A stretch of DNA of 11,821 nt from Hyphomonas sp. Lineage in GTDB: Bacteria; Pseudomonadota; Alphaproteobacteria; Caulobacterales; Hyphomonadaceae. This document shows, one piece after another, positions 1-7,237 of the stretch. Position numbers and translations under genes: made by a program. The notes under the pieces were generated by a model that saw nothing but the letters and a program-made list of their open reading frames with translations, had not been told where the DNA came from and searched no databases. The DNA lies in the NCBI GenBank assembly GCA_029287305.1, contig JARFRJ010000494.1, forward strand, positions 1 to 11,821. Direction: 5' to 3'. Positions within the stretch are counted from its first letter, which is position 1, and each line of letters opens with the position of its first letter.

Positions 1-569
1 GCCTCGGTGAAGCCGAGATTGACGATCCGGCGATAGGCGGCGCGGCTCTCGGGTCGGAACAATGCATCGTCACGCCAGTCGTCCGGTCGTGCCGCGTCAC
101 GCGCCTCTGGGATCACATTGTAGTCGCCGGCCATCAACGCAGGTTCCTCGCGGGTCATCAAATCGCGCGCGCGAGCCTCCAGGCGGTCCATCCAAGCCAG
201 TTTATAGTCATATTTCGGGCCAGGCGCGGGATTGCCATTGGGTAAATAGAGCGAGGCGACACGCATTGGGCTGTCACTCAAAACCGTCGCTTCAATATAG
301 CGCGCTTGGGTATCTTCTGCGTCTCCGGGCAGGTCTTTCCTGACATCCTCTAGGGGAAACCGCGATAGGATAGCTACCCCATTATAGGTTTTCTGCCCAT
401 AGACCGCGCAATTCCAACCCTGATCCTCAATCTCCATATAGGGAAAAGCCTCTGTCTCGCACTTTAATTCCTGCAAGCAGACGACATCACATTTGATCTG
501 GGTGAGGACTTTCAGAACGGTCGGCAGACGCGCTTTAATTGAATTGACATTCCAGGTCGCAATTTTCAT
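1..569 (-). CDS. xth: Exonuclease III-type AP endonuclease, 3' end cut by window edge
   Basis: This is a DNA repair nuclease of the exonuclease III/AP endonuclease family, which cuts DNA at abasic sites and removes 3' blocking groups. Translating the minus strand from the ATG at 567-569 gives 189 residues with no stop before the left edge, so the C-terminal third is missing. Visible motifs are WNVNSIKAR (residues 6-14), CLQELK with the metal-binding Glu34, NGVAILSR (63-70), LYLPNGNP (107-114) and GDYNVIP with Asp149 and Asn151. The spacing matches the E. coli enzyme closely. The late His and Asp residues of the active site lie outside the window. No strong ribosome site is visible. A 13-base direct repeat lies just upstream, at 584-615. 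In related alphaproteobacteria I recall this gene next to erpA; here three genes separate them. The family call is firm. Confidence 0.95.
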   Translation of the reverse strand, partial: MKIATWNVNSIKARLPTVLKVLTQIKCDVVCLQELKCETEAFPYMEIEDQGWNCAVYGQKTYNGVAILSRFPLEDVRKDLPGDAEDTQARYIEATVLSDSPMRVASLYLPNGNPAPGPKYDYKLAWMDRLEARARDLMTREEPALMAGDYNVIPEARDAARPDDWRDDALFRPESRAAYRRIVNLGFTE

Positions 570-583
570 GAGGATTATTCTTA

Positions 584-615
584 CCAGTCTTAAAGTGATG
601 TGCCAGTCTTTAAGT
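584..615. repeat. 13-bp direct repeat upstream of xth
   Basis: CCAGTCTTAAAGT (584-596) recurs as CCAGTCTTTAAGT (603-615) with one mismatch and a 19 bp period, 15-46 bp upstream of the xth start. Read on the minus strand, a TTGACT hexamer (a good -35 match) overlaps the first unit, while a poor -10-like TTTAAG falls in the second. The pair could be tandem regulator sites over the xth promoter. That is inference from position and spacing only. Confidence 0.35.
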
Positions 616-660
616 CAAAAGAGCTTATGGCAGATGTGAAATGTCTGTAGGAAAAACAGA

Positions 661-1596
661 TCAGGAGCCTTTGGCGGCTGGGGTTTTGCCAGAGGGCGGC
701 GCATTCAGCGCCCAGTCATATTCATATTTATGGATCGTGCTGGCCGATTCCAGAGCTGTTTTCAACTCCCCGTCAGCATATTGGCGCAGATGGGCGAGCG
801 TGCTGGCCTTGCTGCCGCCAAAATCACCAATATACCAAGTGAAGATTTTCGAGGCGATCACTTTACCGTCTTCAACCCGCACGCCGCGCTGATGATTGAT
901 AAACGCAGCCGCTGCCGCTTCCAAATCGGCTTCAAGCGTGTCGGCTGTCCAAGGTGTGGCTTTCAAATTCGGGCAGCCATAGGAAGCGCAATTGACCGCA
1001 TAGTGAATGCGTGGATCCTGCCAGTTGACCCGCAATGTATCATGCTCGACATTATTAAGGCTCATTGCCCCAAAGCCTGTGACGGTCATATTCTTTTTAT
1101 CCCAAGGCCCACGCCCGAAAAGGCCGATATTTTTGACGGATTTGACAGGATAGGCCTCCAAAATGACATCAATCGTCTTGGCATTGTAAAGATTGATCCA
1201 GAAAGCCATTTGTTCATCGCGGTTAAGGCCGGCAATCCCTGTAGTTTCCAAATGCGAAATATAGGCTTTTAGTTTTTGCCAATCCTCTTGGCTCACCTCA
1301 CCATAGGCGAGAAAATTAATCCCGTCAGACGGACGGATATAGTCTGCGAGAAAATCGGCATACTCCGCCTCAAGACTGGTATTATTGCGATCATCATTTG
1401 GGTCCATGGAGGGGGCCTGTGTCCTGTCTGTCTCTTCTGGCATATCAGCCTCGGTTTGATCCTGTCCGGTATAGATTACGTCGCTATCGGAAGAAAGGAG
1501 AGATATAGGCCAGGCTGTGGGGCCCGCATAGGCAAAGCTCGCAATCAGCAAAACAAATCCGGTTATACGTGCAGGGAGGACCAGTCTCAAACGCAT
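661..1596 (-). CDS. Exported DUF547 family protein
   Basis: This 311-residue protein belongs to the DUF547 family, whose biochemical role is not established to my knowledge. An N-terminal signal peptide (about residues 1-24, cleavage near AYA-G) sends it across the inner membrane, so a periplasmic or surface location is likely. A low-complexity acidic linker (about 35-75) precedes the conserved domain (about 76-297). Family hallmarks are FWINLYNAKT (132-141), SLNNVEHDTLR (179-189) and HYAVNCASYGCPNL (198-211); the Cys and His residues in the last motif are the best candidates for functional residues. The ATG at 1594-1596 has a good ribosome site (AAGGA) just upstream on the minus strand. It lies 91 bp before xth and 117 bp after the nitroreductase in the same direction. 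No functional link to these neighbours is apparent. Confidence 0.9.
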   Translation of the reverse strand: MRLRLVLPARITGFVLLIASFAYAGPTAWPISLLSSDSDVIYTGQDQTEADMPEETDRTQAPSMDPNDDRNNTSLEAEYADFLADYIRPSDGINFLAYGEVSQEDWQKLKAYISHLETTGIAGLNRDEQMAFWINLYNAKTIDVILEAYPVKSVKNIGLFGRGPWDKKNMTVTGFGAMSLNNVEHDTLRVNWQDPRIHYAVNCASYGCPNLKATPWTADTLEADLEAAAAAFINHQRGVRVEDGKVIASKIFTWYIGDFGGSKASTLAHLRQYADGELKTALESASTIHKYEYDWALNAPPSGKTPAAKGS

Positions 1597-1690
1597 CTTC
1601 TTTTCCTTCTGGGTCGTTTTACCGTTAAGACTATAAGCTTCATTGCCAAATAGGCGGCATTAAATAAGCGTCATCCAGTATGTGCGGCGA

Positions 1691-1710
1691 TTTGCAAACC
1701 CTCATGCAAA
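1691..1710 (-). other. Small inverted repeat just after the nitroreductase stop
   Basis: TTTGCA and TGCAAA, separated by 8 bases, can form a 6 bp hairpin starting 3 bp beyond the nitroreductase stop codon. The stem is AT-rich and no T-tract follows on the minus strand, so it does not qualify as a standard intrinsic terminator. It may be a 3' end structure or chance. Confidence 0.2.
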
Positions 1711-1713
1711 GAC

Positions 1714-2385
1714 CTAAAATCCACGAAATTCGACAAATTCTTCCAGTTCAGCGCGCCCAGATCGGACCGAATTGACCGGCGCGTCCTTATCGGCATAGCC
1801 AAGCGCCATGCCGCACCAGACCATTTCAGTGTCGCCAAGACCTAAATGCGCCTTTAGGGAGGGCCGCAATATAGCCCAGCATTCCTGCATACAGCTTGCC
1901 CAGCCGCGTTCCACGGCCAAAAGGGACAGCGTTTGCAAGAACATGCCTGTATGGCCCCATTGACCATGTCCCATACGCTCATCCAGAACGATGAAAAGCG
2001 CGACCGGGGCCCCAAAAAAGCGAAAATTATTGGCAAACCAGGCCATCCGCGCCGGCTTATTCTCGCGGGGTATGTCGAGCGCGGCATACATTTGCTCCCC
2101 AATCGCGCGGCGGCGGCTATCATAAGGCTCCCAAAGATCAGGAGGATAGACCGGGCGGTCCGTGGGTTCGCCCTTAAATTTACCGGCGAGCGTCTCGACG
2201 GCCATGTCTGTGACAGCCTGTTTCTCATCCCCAGCCAGAGCAATGACGCGCCAGGGCTGTAAATTTCCCCCTGAGGGCGCACGCTGCGCGGTGGTCAGCC
2301 AGTCTTCAAGCTCGGTTTTGGAAATCGCTTTATCGAGAAAGGCCCGGGTTGATATGCGTTGCTGAATAGCGGTCGATACATCCAT
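1714..2385 (-). CDS. FMN-dependent nitroreductase family oxidoreductase
   Basis: This 223-residue flavoprotein of the nitroreductase superfamily would use NAD(P)H to reduce nitro compounds, quinones or similar substrates in the cytoplasm; the natural substrate cannot be read from sequence. FMN-phosphate contacts fit the N-terminal RISTRAF (residues 10-16, the RxSxR pattern) and APSGGNLQPW (36-45). The conserved C-terminal flavin region includes CGMALGYAD (191-199) and NSVRSGR (205-211). The start is placed at the ATG at 2383-2385, because a strong GGGAG ribosome site lies about 9 bases before it. An in-frame TTG at 2401-2403 would add six residues but overlaps that ribosome site, so it is rejected. 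It follows ppc by 83 bp on the same strand without a visible terminator, so co-transcription is possible. The stop codon is TAG. Confidence 0.92.
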   Translation of the reverse strand: MDVSTAIQQRISTRAFLDKAISKTELEDWLTTAQRAPSGGNLQPWRVIALAGDEKQAVTDMAVETLAGKFKGEPTDRPVYPPDLWEPYDSRRRAIGEQMYAALDIPRENKPARMAWFANNFRFFGAPVALFIVLDERMGHGQWGHTGMFLQTLSLLAVERGWASCMQECWAILRPSLKAHLGLGDTEMVWCGMALGYADKDAPVNSVRSGRAELEEFVEFRGF

Positions 2386-2468
2386 GAAAATTTTCTCCCT
2401 CAATATGTTCGCTCAAACTCTATATACAGGTCTAAGACTTTTAAGGGGGTGATAACAAGACCCAATGC

Positions 2469-5330
2469 CTATCCAAAGGCGCCATAGACATTGGAAATCC
2501 CTATACTGGCTTCTTGCATGGAGTGATGCAGGCGGCCAAGCGGGTCAATAATGTCGCGGTGGATTTGCGGATATCCCCGCTCTGCCCCTTCAAAATTATC
2601 GGCTGGCTCTGTCAGTAATTGAGAGAGGGTTTCCGCATCGGCAGAAACCGGAAACAGCTCATCAAGACGCTGGGCCAGCTCATCAAACCGTAAGGCAAAG
2701 GCAAGCCCGAACAAAGCCCCTCGATCAAGATCAATTTTCGTTGAAATCGATGGCAAGCTGGCAATCAGCAGAAAGGCACGCATGATCTGGGCTTGCCTGA
2801 CGGCATGCAGAGCATGCAAAGGTCGGCGATAGGCATAGCGTTCCTGATCCACATCCGGACCAAATACATGACGCAATATGCGATCAAGCCTGTTCAGGTC
2901 TGCCGATAAATGCGTTCCCAAAGACTGGATAGAGTGCGCAATCGCACTCTCTTGGAGTCTTTGCGCAATTTCGAGGCATTGATAGCTCAACGTCTTCTCT
3001 CGCGCAGAAGAGGCTTTGGCCGACCAGAACACCGGATCATACAAAACGGCATAGGCGCGCAAAACTGGCAGGCTGGTCAAGCGGCGGGCCTCACGGGCGA
3101 GACCCAACACTTGGTAAAGACGTTCAGATCCCTCAATATGTTCTAATATCGGACCGATATCTTGCCCTGCTGCTGTGCCAATACCGCCAAAAACATTGGC
3201 CGGGATCGCCAATTGATGCAGAATGGCATTATGGGGAATAGCGCGCAGGGATTTGGGTCCCATCAAGGCTGAACCGCTTTGACGACGGGCTTTTCTGGAC
3301 CCTGTGACAGGCAATAGATTAAATGCAAACGCCCCGATTGAGACATGATAATCCTCACGCTCAAACAGGTCTTTATGCCAATTGAGAATGCGCTGGAAAA
3401 CGTCCCAAGAATAATTCGGCTCAGCGTAAAACTTGTCTGGCGGGCGAGGCGTGTCCTTTGAACCAGGCTGCACCAGCCAGCCAAACAGCTTATTGACCGT
3501 GCGATAGGCAATGTCGGGCGTAGCAAAATGTAAAAAACCATCGCCGCCTTGAAAACTACTCTCTGCGATTAGGTTTATATCCGCCTGATGATAGCGCGCG
3601 CGCAGCCAAGGGGTCAAAAGATAGTCACAGCGCTGTTTGATCGTCCCCGGATATGCGCCCCGCCCCATGGATTCGCCATGCGTATTGAAAATAATTACAT
3701 CCAGATGTCCAAGACCTGCCGCTTGCAGAACATCGGCAAATTGCGATTGCAGCCGCTCAATGGCAAGATTGGCACTGATCTGCCCCATAAAGCGCCCAGA
3801 ATCTGAAAATCCGATCTGAATAGATACACAGCCGCGCGCTTTGAGATAATCTACATAGTTTTGACTGCGTAAAAGCTGCTCCAGAAACCGCCCACCATCT
3901 TCGATCCCGCTCGGCGTTTCAAATAGTGGAGAAATATCAATTTTGTCCGCAATACCATAACGCTTGGCAAGATAGAGAACGCCTAAAATTGTCGCAGGCG
4001 TTTCACTCTCCGCGATCAGAAAACGGATCGGGGCCTGCGCATCAATATGTTTCAATATCTGGGCGCAGAGCATTAATTGCCGTCTGGCGGTCATTGGCTC
4101 ATTAAAAACAGAGGCGGCGTTGATTTTAACCGGCTCCACAGTTTCGATATGCCGCGAGATGAGATCAAAGGTCGTTCGATCAACAAATTCAACATCATTT
4201 TGCAGTTTAAATTCATGGCGCAGCGCCGATTTCACCTGAGCGGCATTGATCCTGAAATGAATGAGAGAGGTGCCTGCCCCTGTCATCTTCATGGAGGAAC
4301 GCACAATACACAGGTCCAGCCTAGTTTCTTCATCCATATCCGGACGCTGAACAAGACGTGTGACCTTGCCAATACATTGATCAAAATCGGTCAGTGTCTG
4401 CTGGCCCTGCTCGCTTAGCATATTGGCCGCCCGAGCAATCTGTTGAGCGTCCTCAAGCTCACCCTGAAAGGCCTCAGACTGCATATGGGACAGATCGCTG
4501 GCCTTGCGCAAATCTAAGATGAACTGGCGGGCCTCAGAATCCTGCTCAAGCTTTGGCAAAGCACTTAACTGATCGGCATAGCGGCTGAGCTGCAAAGACT
4601 TTTCAAACAGGCGCACGCGTAAACTTTCGCTCCAGGAAATATCGGTACGTCCGTCCAGATCATATCCGACCCAGCAGGCCAGATTAATTGGCACGGGCAC
4701 CAGATCTGTCCACCTGTCCGGGAAGCGGCGGCGGGCTTCTATCAAAATTTTCCGAGCAAGCTGTTCTAGCGCGGTGCGTGCCTGATCTAGCGCATCCAGT
4801 GCGTCTGCATGCTCTTCTTTCAGCGTAATCGTTTCATTCAGCAAGCTGCCAGAACCGGGCATGATCGGTGTGCCCGGAGCCTGTCCAGACTGCAAAATCT
4901 GGCTGATCCGGGCCGCGAGCATCTCACGCGCTTCACGCGAAAGAGCAAAGGTAGGATGCGCGGTAAACACAATCCCATATTGGGTCTTGCAAAAGCGTTC
5001 GGAAAACGCGTCTATTGAGAGTTCCGGGTCATCAGCTAGCAGCGTTTCCGGCGCAATGACATCCTGATTACATATTTTGGCAAAATTCTGTGCCCGCGCC
5101 ACAAGCGAATGCCCCGTCAGGGATTTTTCAATCGCAATCAGCGCCTGTTCTGAAATATCCCCTTTGTCTTCCATCAATAGCAGCTCATGCGCCAATTGAC
5201 GGACTGAATTTGTCAACGGGTCAGTTTGGGCGGTCTGCTCATACTCATTGAGACGCTCAAAGCAATATTGCACCAGAGTATCTATAGGCTGACGATCCGT
5301 CTTACGAGTAACCTCTGATGGCTCTGTCAT
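2469..5330 (-). CDS. ppc: Divergent phosphoenolpyruvate carboxylase-like protein
   Basis: At 953 residues this is a full-length PEP carboxylase homologue; the classical enzyme makes oxaloacetate from PEP and bicarbonate to feed the TCA cycle. Retained features are VFTAHPT with catalytic-type His125, PLFET (468-472), GFSDS with metal-ligand-type Asp510 (507-511), His551-Gly552, GRG with Arg557, and SLRAIP with Arg696. Several normally invariant positions differ. HGRGGSxGRGG is shortened to HGESMGRG (551-558), losing one arginine. SDSxKDAG reads SDSGRFMG (Lys to Arg513). GGDRDGNP reads VGYDLDGR (221-228). The QNR segment is replaced by HQL (705-707). The terminal NTG is AFG. In E. coli that terminal Asn helps bind the inhibitor aspartate, so allostery may differ. 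A ribosome site (AGGA) lies 7 bases before the ATG. It may be an active lineage-specific form or a repurposed paralogue; homology is certain, activity is not. Confidence 0.85.
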   Translation of the reverse strand: MTEPSEVTRKTDRQPIDTLVQYCFERLNEYEQTAQTDPLTNSVRQLAHELLLMEDKGDISEQALIAIEKSLTGHSLVARAQNFAKICNQDVIAPETLLADDPELSIDAFSERFCKTQYGIVFTAHPTFALSREAREMLAARISQILQSGQAPGTPIMPGSGSLLNETITLKEEHADALDALDQARTALEQLARKILIEARRRFPDRWTDLVPVPINLACWVGYDLDGRTDISWSESLRVRLFEKSLQLSRYADQLSALPKLEQDSEARQFILDLRKASDLSHMQSEAFQGELEDAQQIARAANMLSEQGQQTLTDFDQCIGKVTRLVQRPDMDEETRLDLCIVRSSMKMTGAGTSLIHFRINAAQVKSALRHEFKLQNDVEFVDRTTFDLISRHIETVEPVKINAASVFNEPMTARRQLMLCAQILKHIDAQAPIRFLIAESETPATILGVLYLAKRYGIADKIDISPLFETPSGIEDGGRFLEQLLRSQNYVDYLKARGCVSIQIGFSDSGRFMGQISANLAIERLQSQFADVLQAAGLGHLDVIIFNTHGESMGRGAYPGTIKQRCDYLLTPWLRARYHQADINLIAESSFQGGDGFLHFATPDIAYRTVNKLFGWLVQPGSKDTPRPPDKFYAEPNYSWDVFQRILNWHKDLFEREDYHVSIGAFAFNLLPVTGSRKARRQSGSALMGPKSLRAIPHNAILHQLAIPANVFGGIGTAAGQDIGPILEHIEGSERLYQVLGLAREARRLTSLPVLRAYAVLYDPVFWSAKASSAREKTLSYQCLEIAQRLQESAIAHSIQSLGTHLSADLNRLDRILRHVFGPDVDQERYAYRRPLHALHAVRQAQIMRAFLLIASLPSISTKIDLDRGALFGLAFALRFDELAQRLDELFPVSADAETLSQLLTEPADNFEGAERGYPQIHRDIIDPLGRLHHSMQEASIGISNVYGAFG

Positions 5331-5593
5331 CTATACATCCTGATTATGCTGAACTGAAAACCGTACTCAGTTACAATATTGAAATTGTGTATTTTATAAA
5401 GTCGCCAGCAACAGAAAGATGGCATGTGACTAAAATTCACGCATCGGACCATAAATGCCCGGCTTTCAAGCGTCGCCGGTTTTATTGAGTGTATCAGGCA
5501 ATGGGATAACTATATTGCGCCGTCAGTCCTTTTGCTGTGTCCGCTTGTTTTGTCCCGCTGCTTTGTCTGGCGGGCGCAAGGTCATGCCTCAGA
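5331..5593. promoter_or_regulatory. Intergenic leader of ppc with a candidate operator
   Basis: This 263 bp stretch separates the erpA stop from the ppc start (both minus strand) and is the only place for a dedicated ppc promoter. It is AT-rich near ppc. The inverted repeat ACAAT-N6-ATTGT lies at 5373-5388, 42-58 bp upstream of the ppc ATG, where a regulator dimer could act. I could not identify a convincing -35/-10 pair. A 5 bp stem (CCGGC 5459-5463 with GCCGG 5475-5479) is followed by TTTTATT on the plus strand only, where no gene would need it. No small gene with a credible start and ribosome site was seen. Confidence 0.35.
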
Positions 5594-5920
5594 TCAGATA
5601 GAAAAGCTCGTGCCACAGCCGCAATTCGCGGTCGCATTAGGATTATTGATCTTAAAGGCTGCGCCGATCAGATCAGTCGAGAAGTCAATTTCAGAACCGG
5701 TCAGAAATTCAGCACTCATCGCATCAATCGCAACCCGTGCGCCGTCAAGCTCAATCACCATATCATCCGCATGCGTCGTGGTTTCAAAATCAAATTTATA
5801 GGAAAATCCTGAACACCCGCCGCCTTCAACAGAGACACGCAGCAAGGAGGCCTCGCCATGCTTGTCCAGAATCGTGTTAATGCGTTTTGCAGCATTGGAT
5901 GTGAGCGTGATATCCGTCAT
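5594..5920 (-). CDS. erpA: ErpA/IscA-type iron-sulfur cluster carrier
   Basis: This 108-residue A-type carrier of the HesB/IscA/ErpA family accepts iron-sulfur clusters from the assembly machinery and delivers them to client enzymes in the cytoplasm. The three conserved cluster ligands are Cys36 in EGGGCSGF and Cys100 and Cys102 in the C-terminal CGCGTSFSI; the NNPNA stretch (92-96) just before them is also typical. The start is the ATG at 5918-5920, which gives the usual family length. A longer open frame runs upstream to 6064, but it crosses the divergent dGTPase gene and its extra residues do not resemble the family. No clear ribosome site is visible. The symbol erpA rather than iscA rests on the strong C-terminal match and on the genomic position beside dgt that I recall in alphaproteobacteria; the family itself is not in doubt. 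Confidence 0.93.
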   Translation of the reverse strand: MTDITLTSNAAKRINTILDKHGEASLLRVSVEGGGCSGFSYKFDFETTTHADDMVIELDGARVAIDAMSAEFLTGSEIDFSTDLIGAAFKINNPNATANCGCGTSFSI

Positions 5921-5947
5921 TAGCTTTATATAGGGAATATATGCCAG
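5921..5947. promoter_or_regulatory. 27-bp divergent intergenic spacer between erpA and dgt
   Basis: Only 27 bp separate the two outward-facing start codons. The spacer is AT-rich, with TATATA-like runs on both strands (TTTATATAG on plus, TATATTCCC on minus). It cannot hold two complete non-overlapping promoters with leaders. Each promoter must therefore extend into the opposite gene, or the transcripts must be leaderless or nearly so. Neither gene has a recognisable ribosome site, which fits a leaderless model. Promoter assignment is inference. Confidence 0.4.
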
Positions 5948-7120
5948 ATGGGAAAGAGGGCTGCGTTTGCGACAGACTGGAACCGCTCGCGCGGGCGGCT
6001 GGTCACCGAGGCCCCTTCGGTGACGCGAACCCCGTTTCAGCGCGACCGCGACAGGATTATCCACGCCTCAGCTTTTCGGCGGCTAAAGCGAAAAACACAA
6101 GTTTTTATCGCCCATGAGGGAGACCATTATCGCACCCGACTGACACATTCCTTGGAAGTGGCGCAAATTGCGCGGTCTCTGGCCCGTACATTAGGCCTTG
6201 ATGAGGATTTGGCCGAAGCCTTGGCTTTAATTCATGATATCGGCCATCCGCCTTTTGGTCATGCCGGGGAAGATCAGCTTAATCTGTGTATGCAAGACTA
6301 TGAGGGTTTTGATCATAATGCCCAGAGTTTGCGCGTCGTGACGCATCTGGAAAAGCGCTATCCCCGGTTTGACGGGCTAAACCTTAGCTGGGAAGTATTG
6401 GAGGGCCTTGTCAAGCATAATGGGCCGCTTTTGAGTGGTGAAAACAGCCTCGACATGCTGCCTCTGGCCTATCGCGATTATGAGGCTTTGGAAGGGTTGG
6501 AGCTGACAAGTTTTGCTGGTCCGGAGGCCCAAATTGCCGCGCTTGCCGATGATATCGCCTATAATAATCATGATATTGATGATGGGCTCGCCTCCGGCCT
6601 GTTTGCCATTTAGGATTTGTTGGATTTACCACTGATTGGCGATGTCTTTGCCCGCGTGCGCAGGGACTATCCAGATATCAGCGCCTCTCTTTGGCGCTAT
6701 GAATCTATTCGACGGCTTATCGGGCATTGGGTTGATGATTTAATAAAAGAAACAAGACAGCGAATAGAGACCCATAAACCAACCTCGGCTGAAGAGGTCC
6801 GCGCGCTTGATGAACCGCTGATCGCCTTCTCAGCCGCGCATGACACACCACAAAGACAGCTACGCGCCTTCCTGTTTCAAAGAATGTACAGCCATTACAA
6901 GGTTAATCGCATGCGCTCTCAAGCCAAACGGATATTGGCCGATCTGTTTGAGGTGTTTTTGGCTGAACCGGAAACCTTGCCCCCGCCCTGGCGGCGGCAT
7001 GCAGAGACCAGTTCTGGCACCGCCCGAGCGCGTATTATTTGCGATTATATTGCAGGCATGACCGATATTTATGCGATAGAAGAACATAAACGCTTATTCG
7101 ATCTACAGAATATGATATAA
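5948..7120 (+). pseudogene. dgt: dGTPase-like HD phosphohydrolase interrupted by an in-frame amber codon
   Basis: Members of this family split dNTPs (classically dGTP) into deoxynucleoside and triphosphate. The frame reads cleanly from ATG 5948 to TAA 7118-7120 as 389 residues plus one internal TAG at 6611-6613 (codon 222). The first 221 residues hold the whole HD metal site: His67 in RLTHSLE, His96-Asp97 in [13 protein letters not shown], and Asp201/202 in [13 protein letters not shown], after the family N-terminus [12 protein letters not shown] (28-39). The part after the stop continues the same family, from DLPLIGDVF through FLFQRMYSHY to DYIAGMTD near the C-terminus. The frame is unchanged, so one substitution explains the break; homologues as I recall them often have Glu there (GAG to TAG). 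Options are a recent nonsense mutation, a base-call error, amber suppression, or two polypeptides, with the second restarting at TTG 6617, where no ribosome site is seen. Confidence 0.9.
6611..6613 (+). other. In-frame amber (TAG) codon inside dgt
   Basis: TAG is the only stop between ATG 5948 and TAA 7118 in this frame. It directly follows the conserved [15 protein letters not shown] segment, about nine residues before the DLPLIGD segment resumes the family pattern. TAG also ends at least three apparently normal genes here (the nitroreductase, ppc and the lipoprotein at 10960), which argues against general reassignment of this codon. Confidence 0.95.
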
Positions 7121-7141
7121 TAAATAAGTGTCTGACCAAAC

Positions 7142-7171
7142 GCAGGCCTACCCGCTTTGATAGGCCCATGC
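7142..7171 (+). other. Imperfect hairpin downstream of dgt
   Basis: GGCCTA (7145-7150) pairs with TAGGCC (7161-7166) over a 10-base loop. The flanking GCA and TGC can extend the stem across a 2-base bulge. No T-tract follows on either strand, so this is at best a weak or factor-dependent terminator after dgt. Confidence 0.3.
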
Positions 7172-7202
7172 CTTATATATAACACCTTGTATATATTATA
7201 AC
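7157..7202 (+). promoter_or_regulatory. Candidate promoter for the SPOR-nagZ-scpAB unit
   Basis: TTGATA (7157-7162) followed after 15 bases by TATAAC (7178-7183) resembles a housekeeping promoter with a short spacer. A second TATAAC lies at 7197-7202 without a good partner. The region is strongly AT-rich and ends 36 bp before the proposed GTG start. It is the only sizeable gap upstream of the four-gene block, so a promoter is expected here; the exact hexamers are uncertain. Confidence 0.35.
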
Positions 7203-7237
7203 AAATCGGGTTGGCTTCATTTTATGAGGCTTTTACC

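Noticed and set aside
62..343. Plus-strand open frame at the left edge
   Set aside because: It is antisense to the exonuclease III gene, whose motifs are unmistakable; the predicted peptide is Arg/His-rich low-complexity sequence.
730..1653. Plus-strand open frames across the DUF547 gene
   Set aside because: They are antisense to a gene with clear family motifs, signal peptide and ribosome site, and their translations show no recognisable features.
2910..5067. Several plus-strand open frames within ppc
   Set aside because: They are all antisense to the continuous 953-residue PEPC frame, with no ribosome sites or protein family features seen.
5459..5486. Terminator-like hairpin (CCGGC/GCCGG then TTTTATT) on the plus strand
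   Set aside because: The stem is only 5 bp with an 11-base loop, and both flanking genes are on the minus strand, so no transcript would need it.
5594..6064. Longer version of the ErpA-like protein starting at 6064
   Set aside because: The extra 48 residues are antisense to the conserved start of the dGTPase and do not resemble the family; the ATG at 5920 gives the normal length.
5941..6117. Short frame from ATG 5941 with an upstream AGGGA
   Set aside because: It overlaps the dGTPase N-terminus in another frame, encodes 58 residues with no family resemblance, and is best explained as a shadow.
5948..7120. General reassignment of TAG to an amino acid
   Set aside because: TAG ends the nitroreductase, ppc and the 10960 lipoprotein at positions consistent with normal protein ends, so TAG works as a stop in this genome. 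Local readthrough remains possible.
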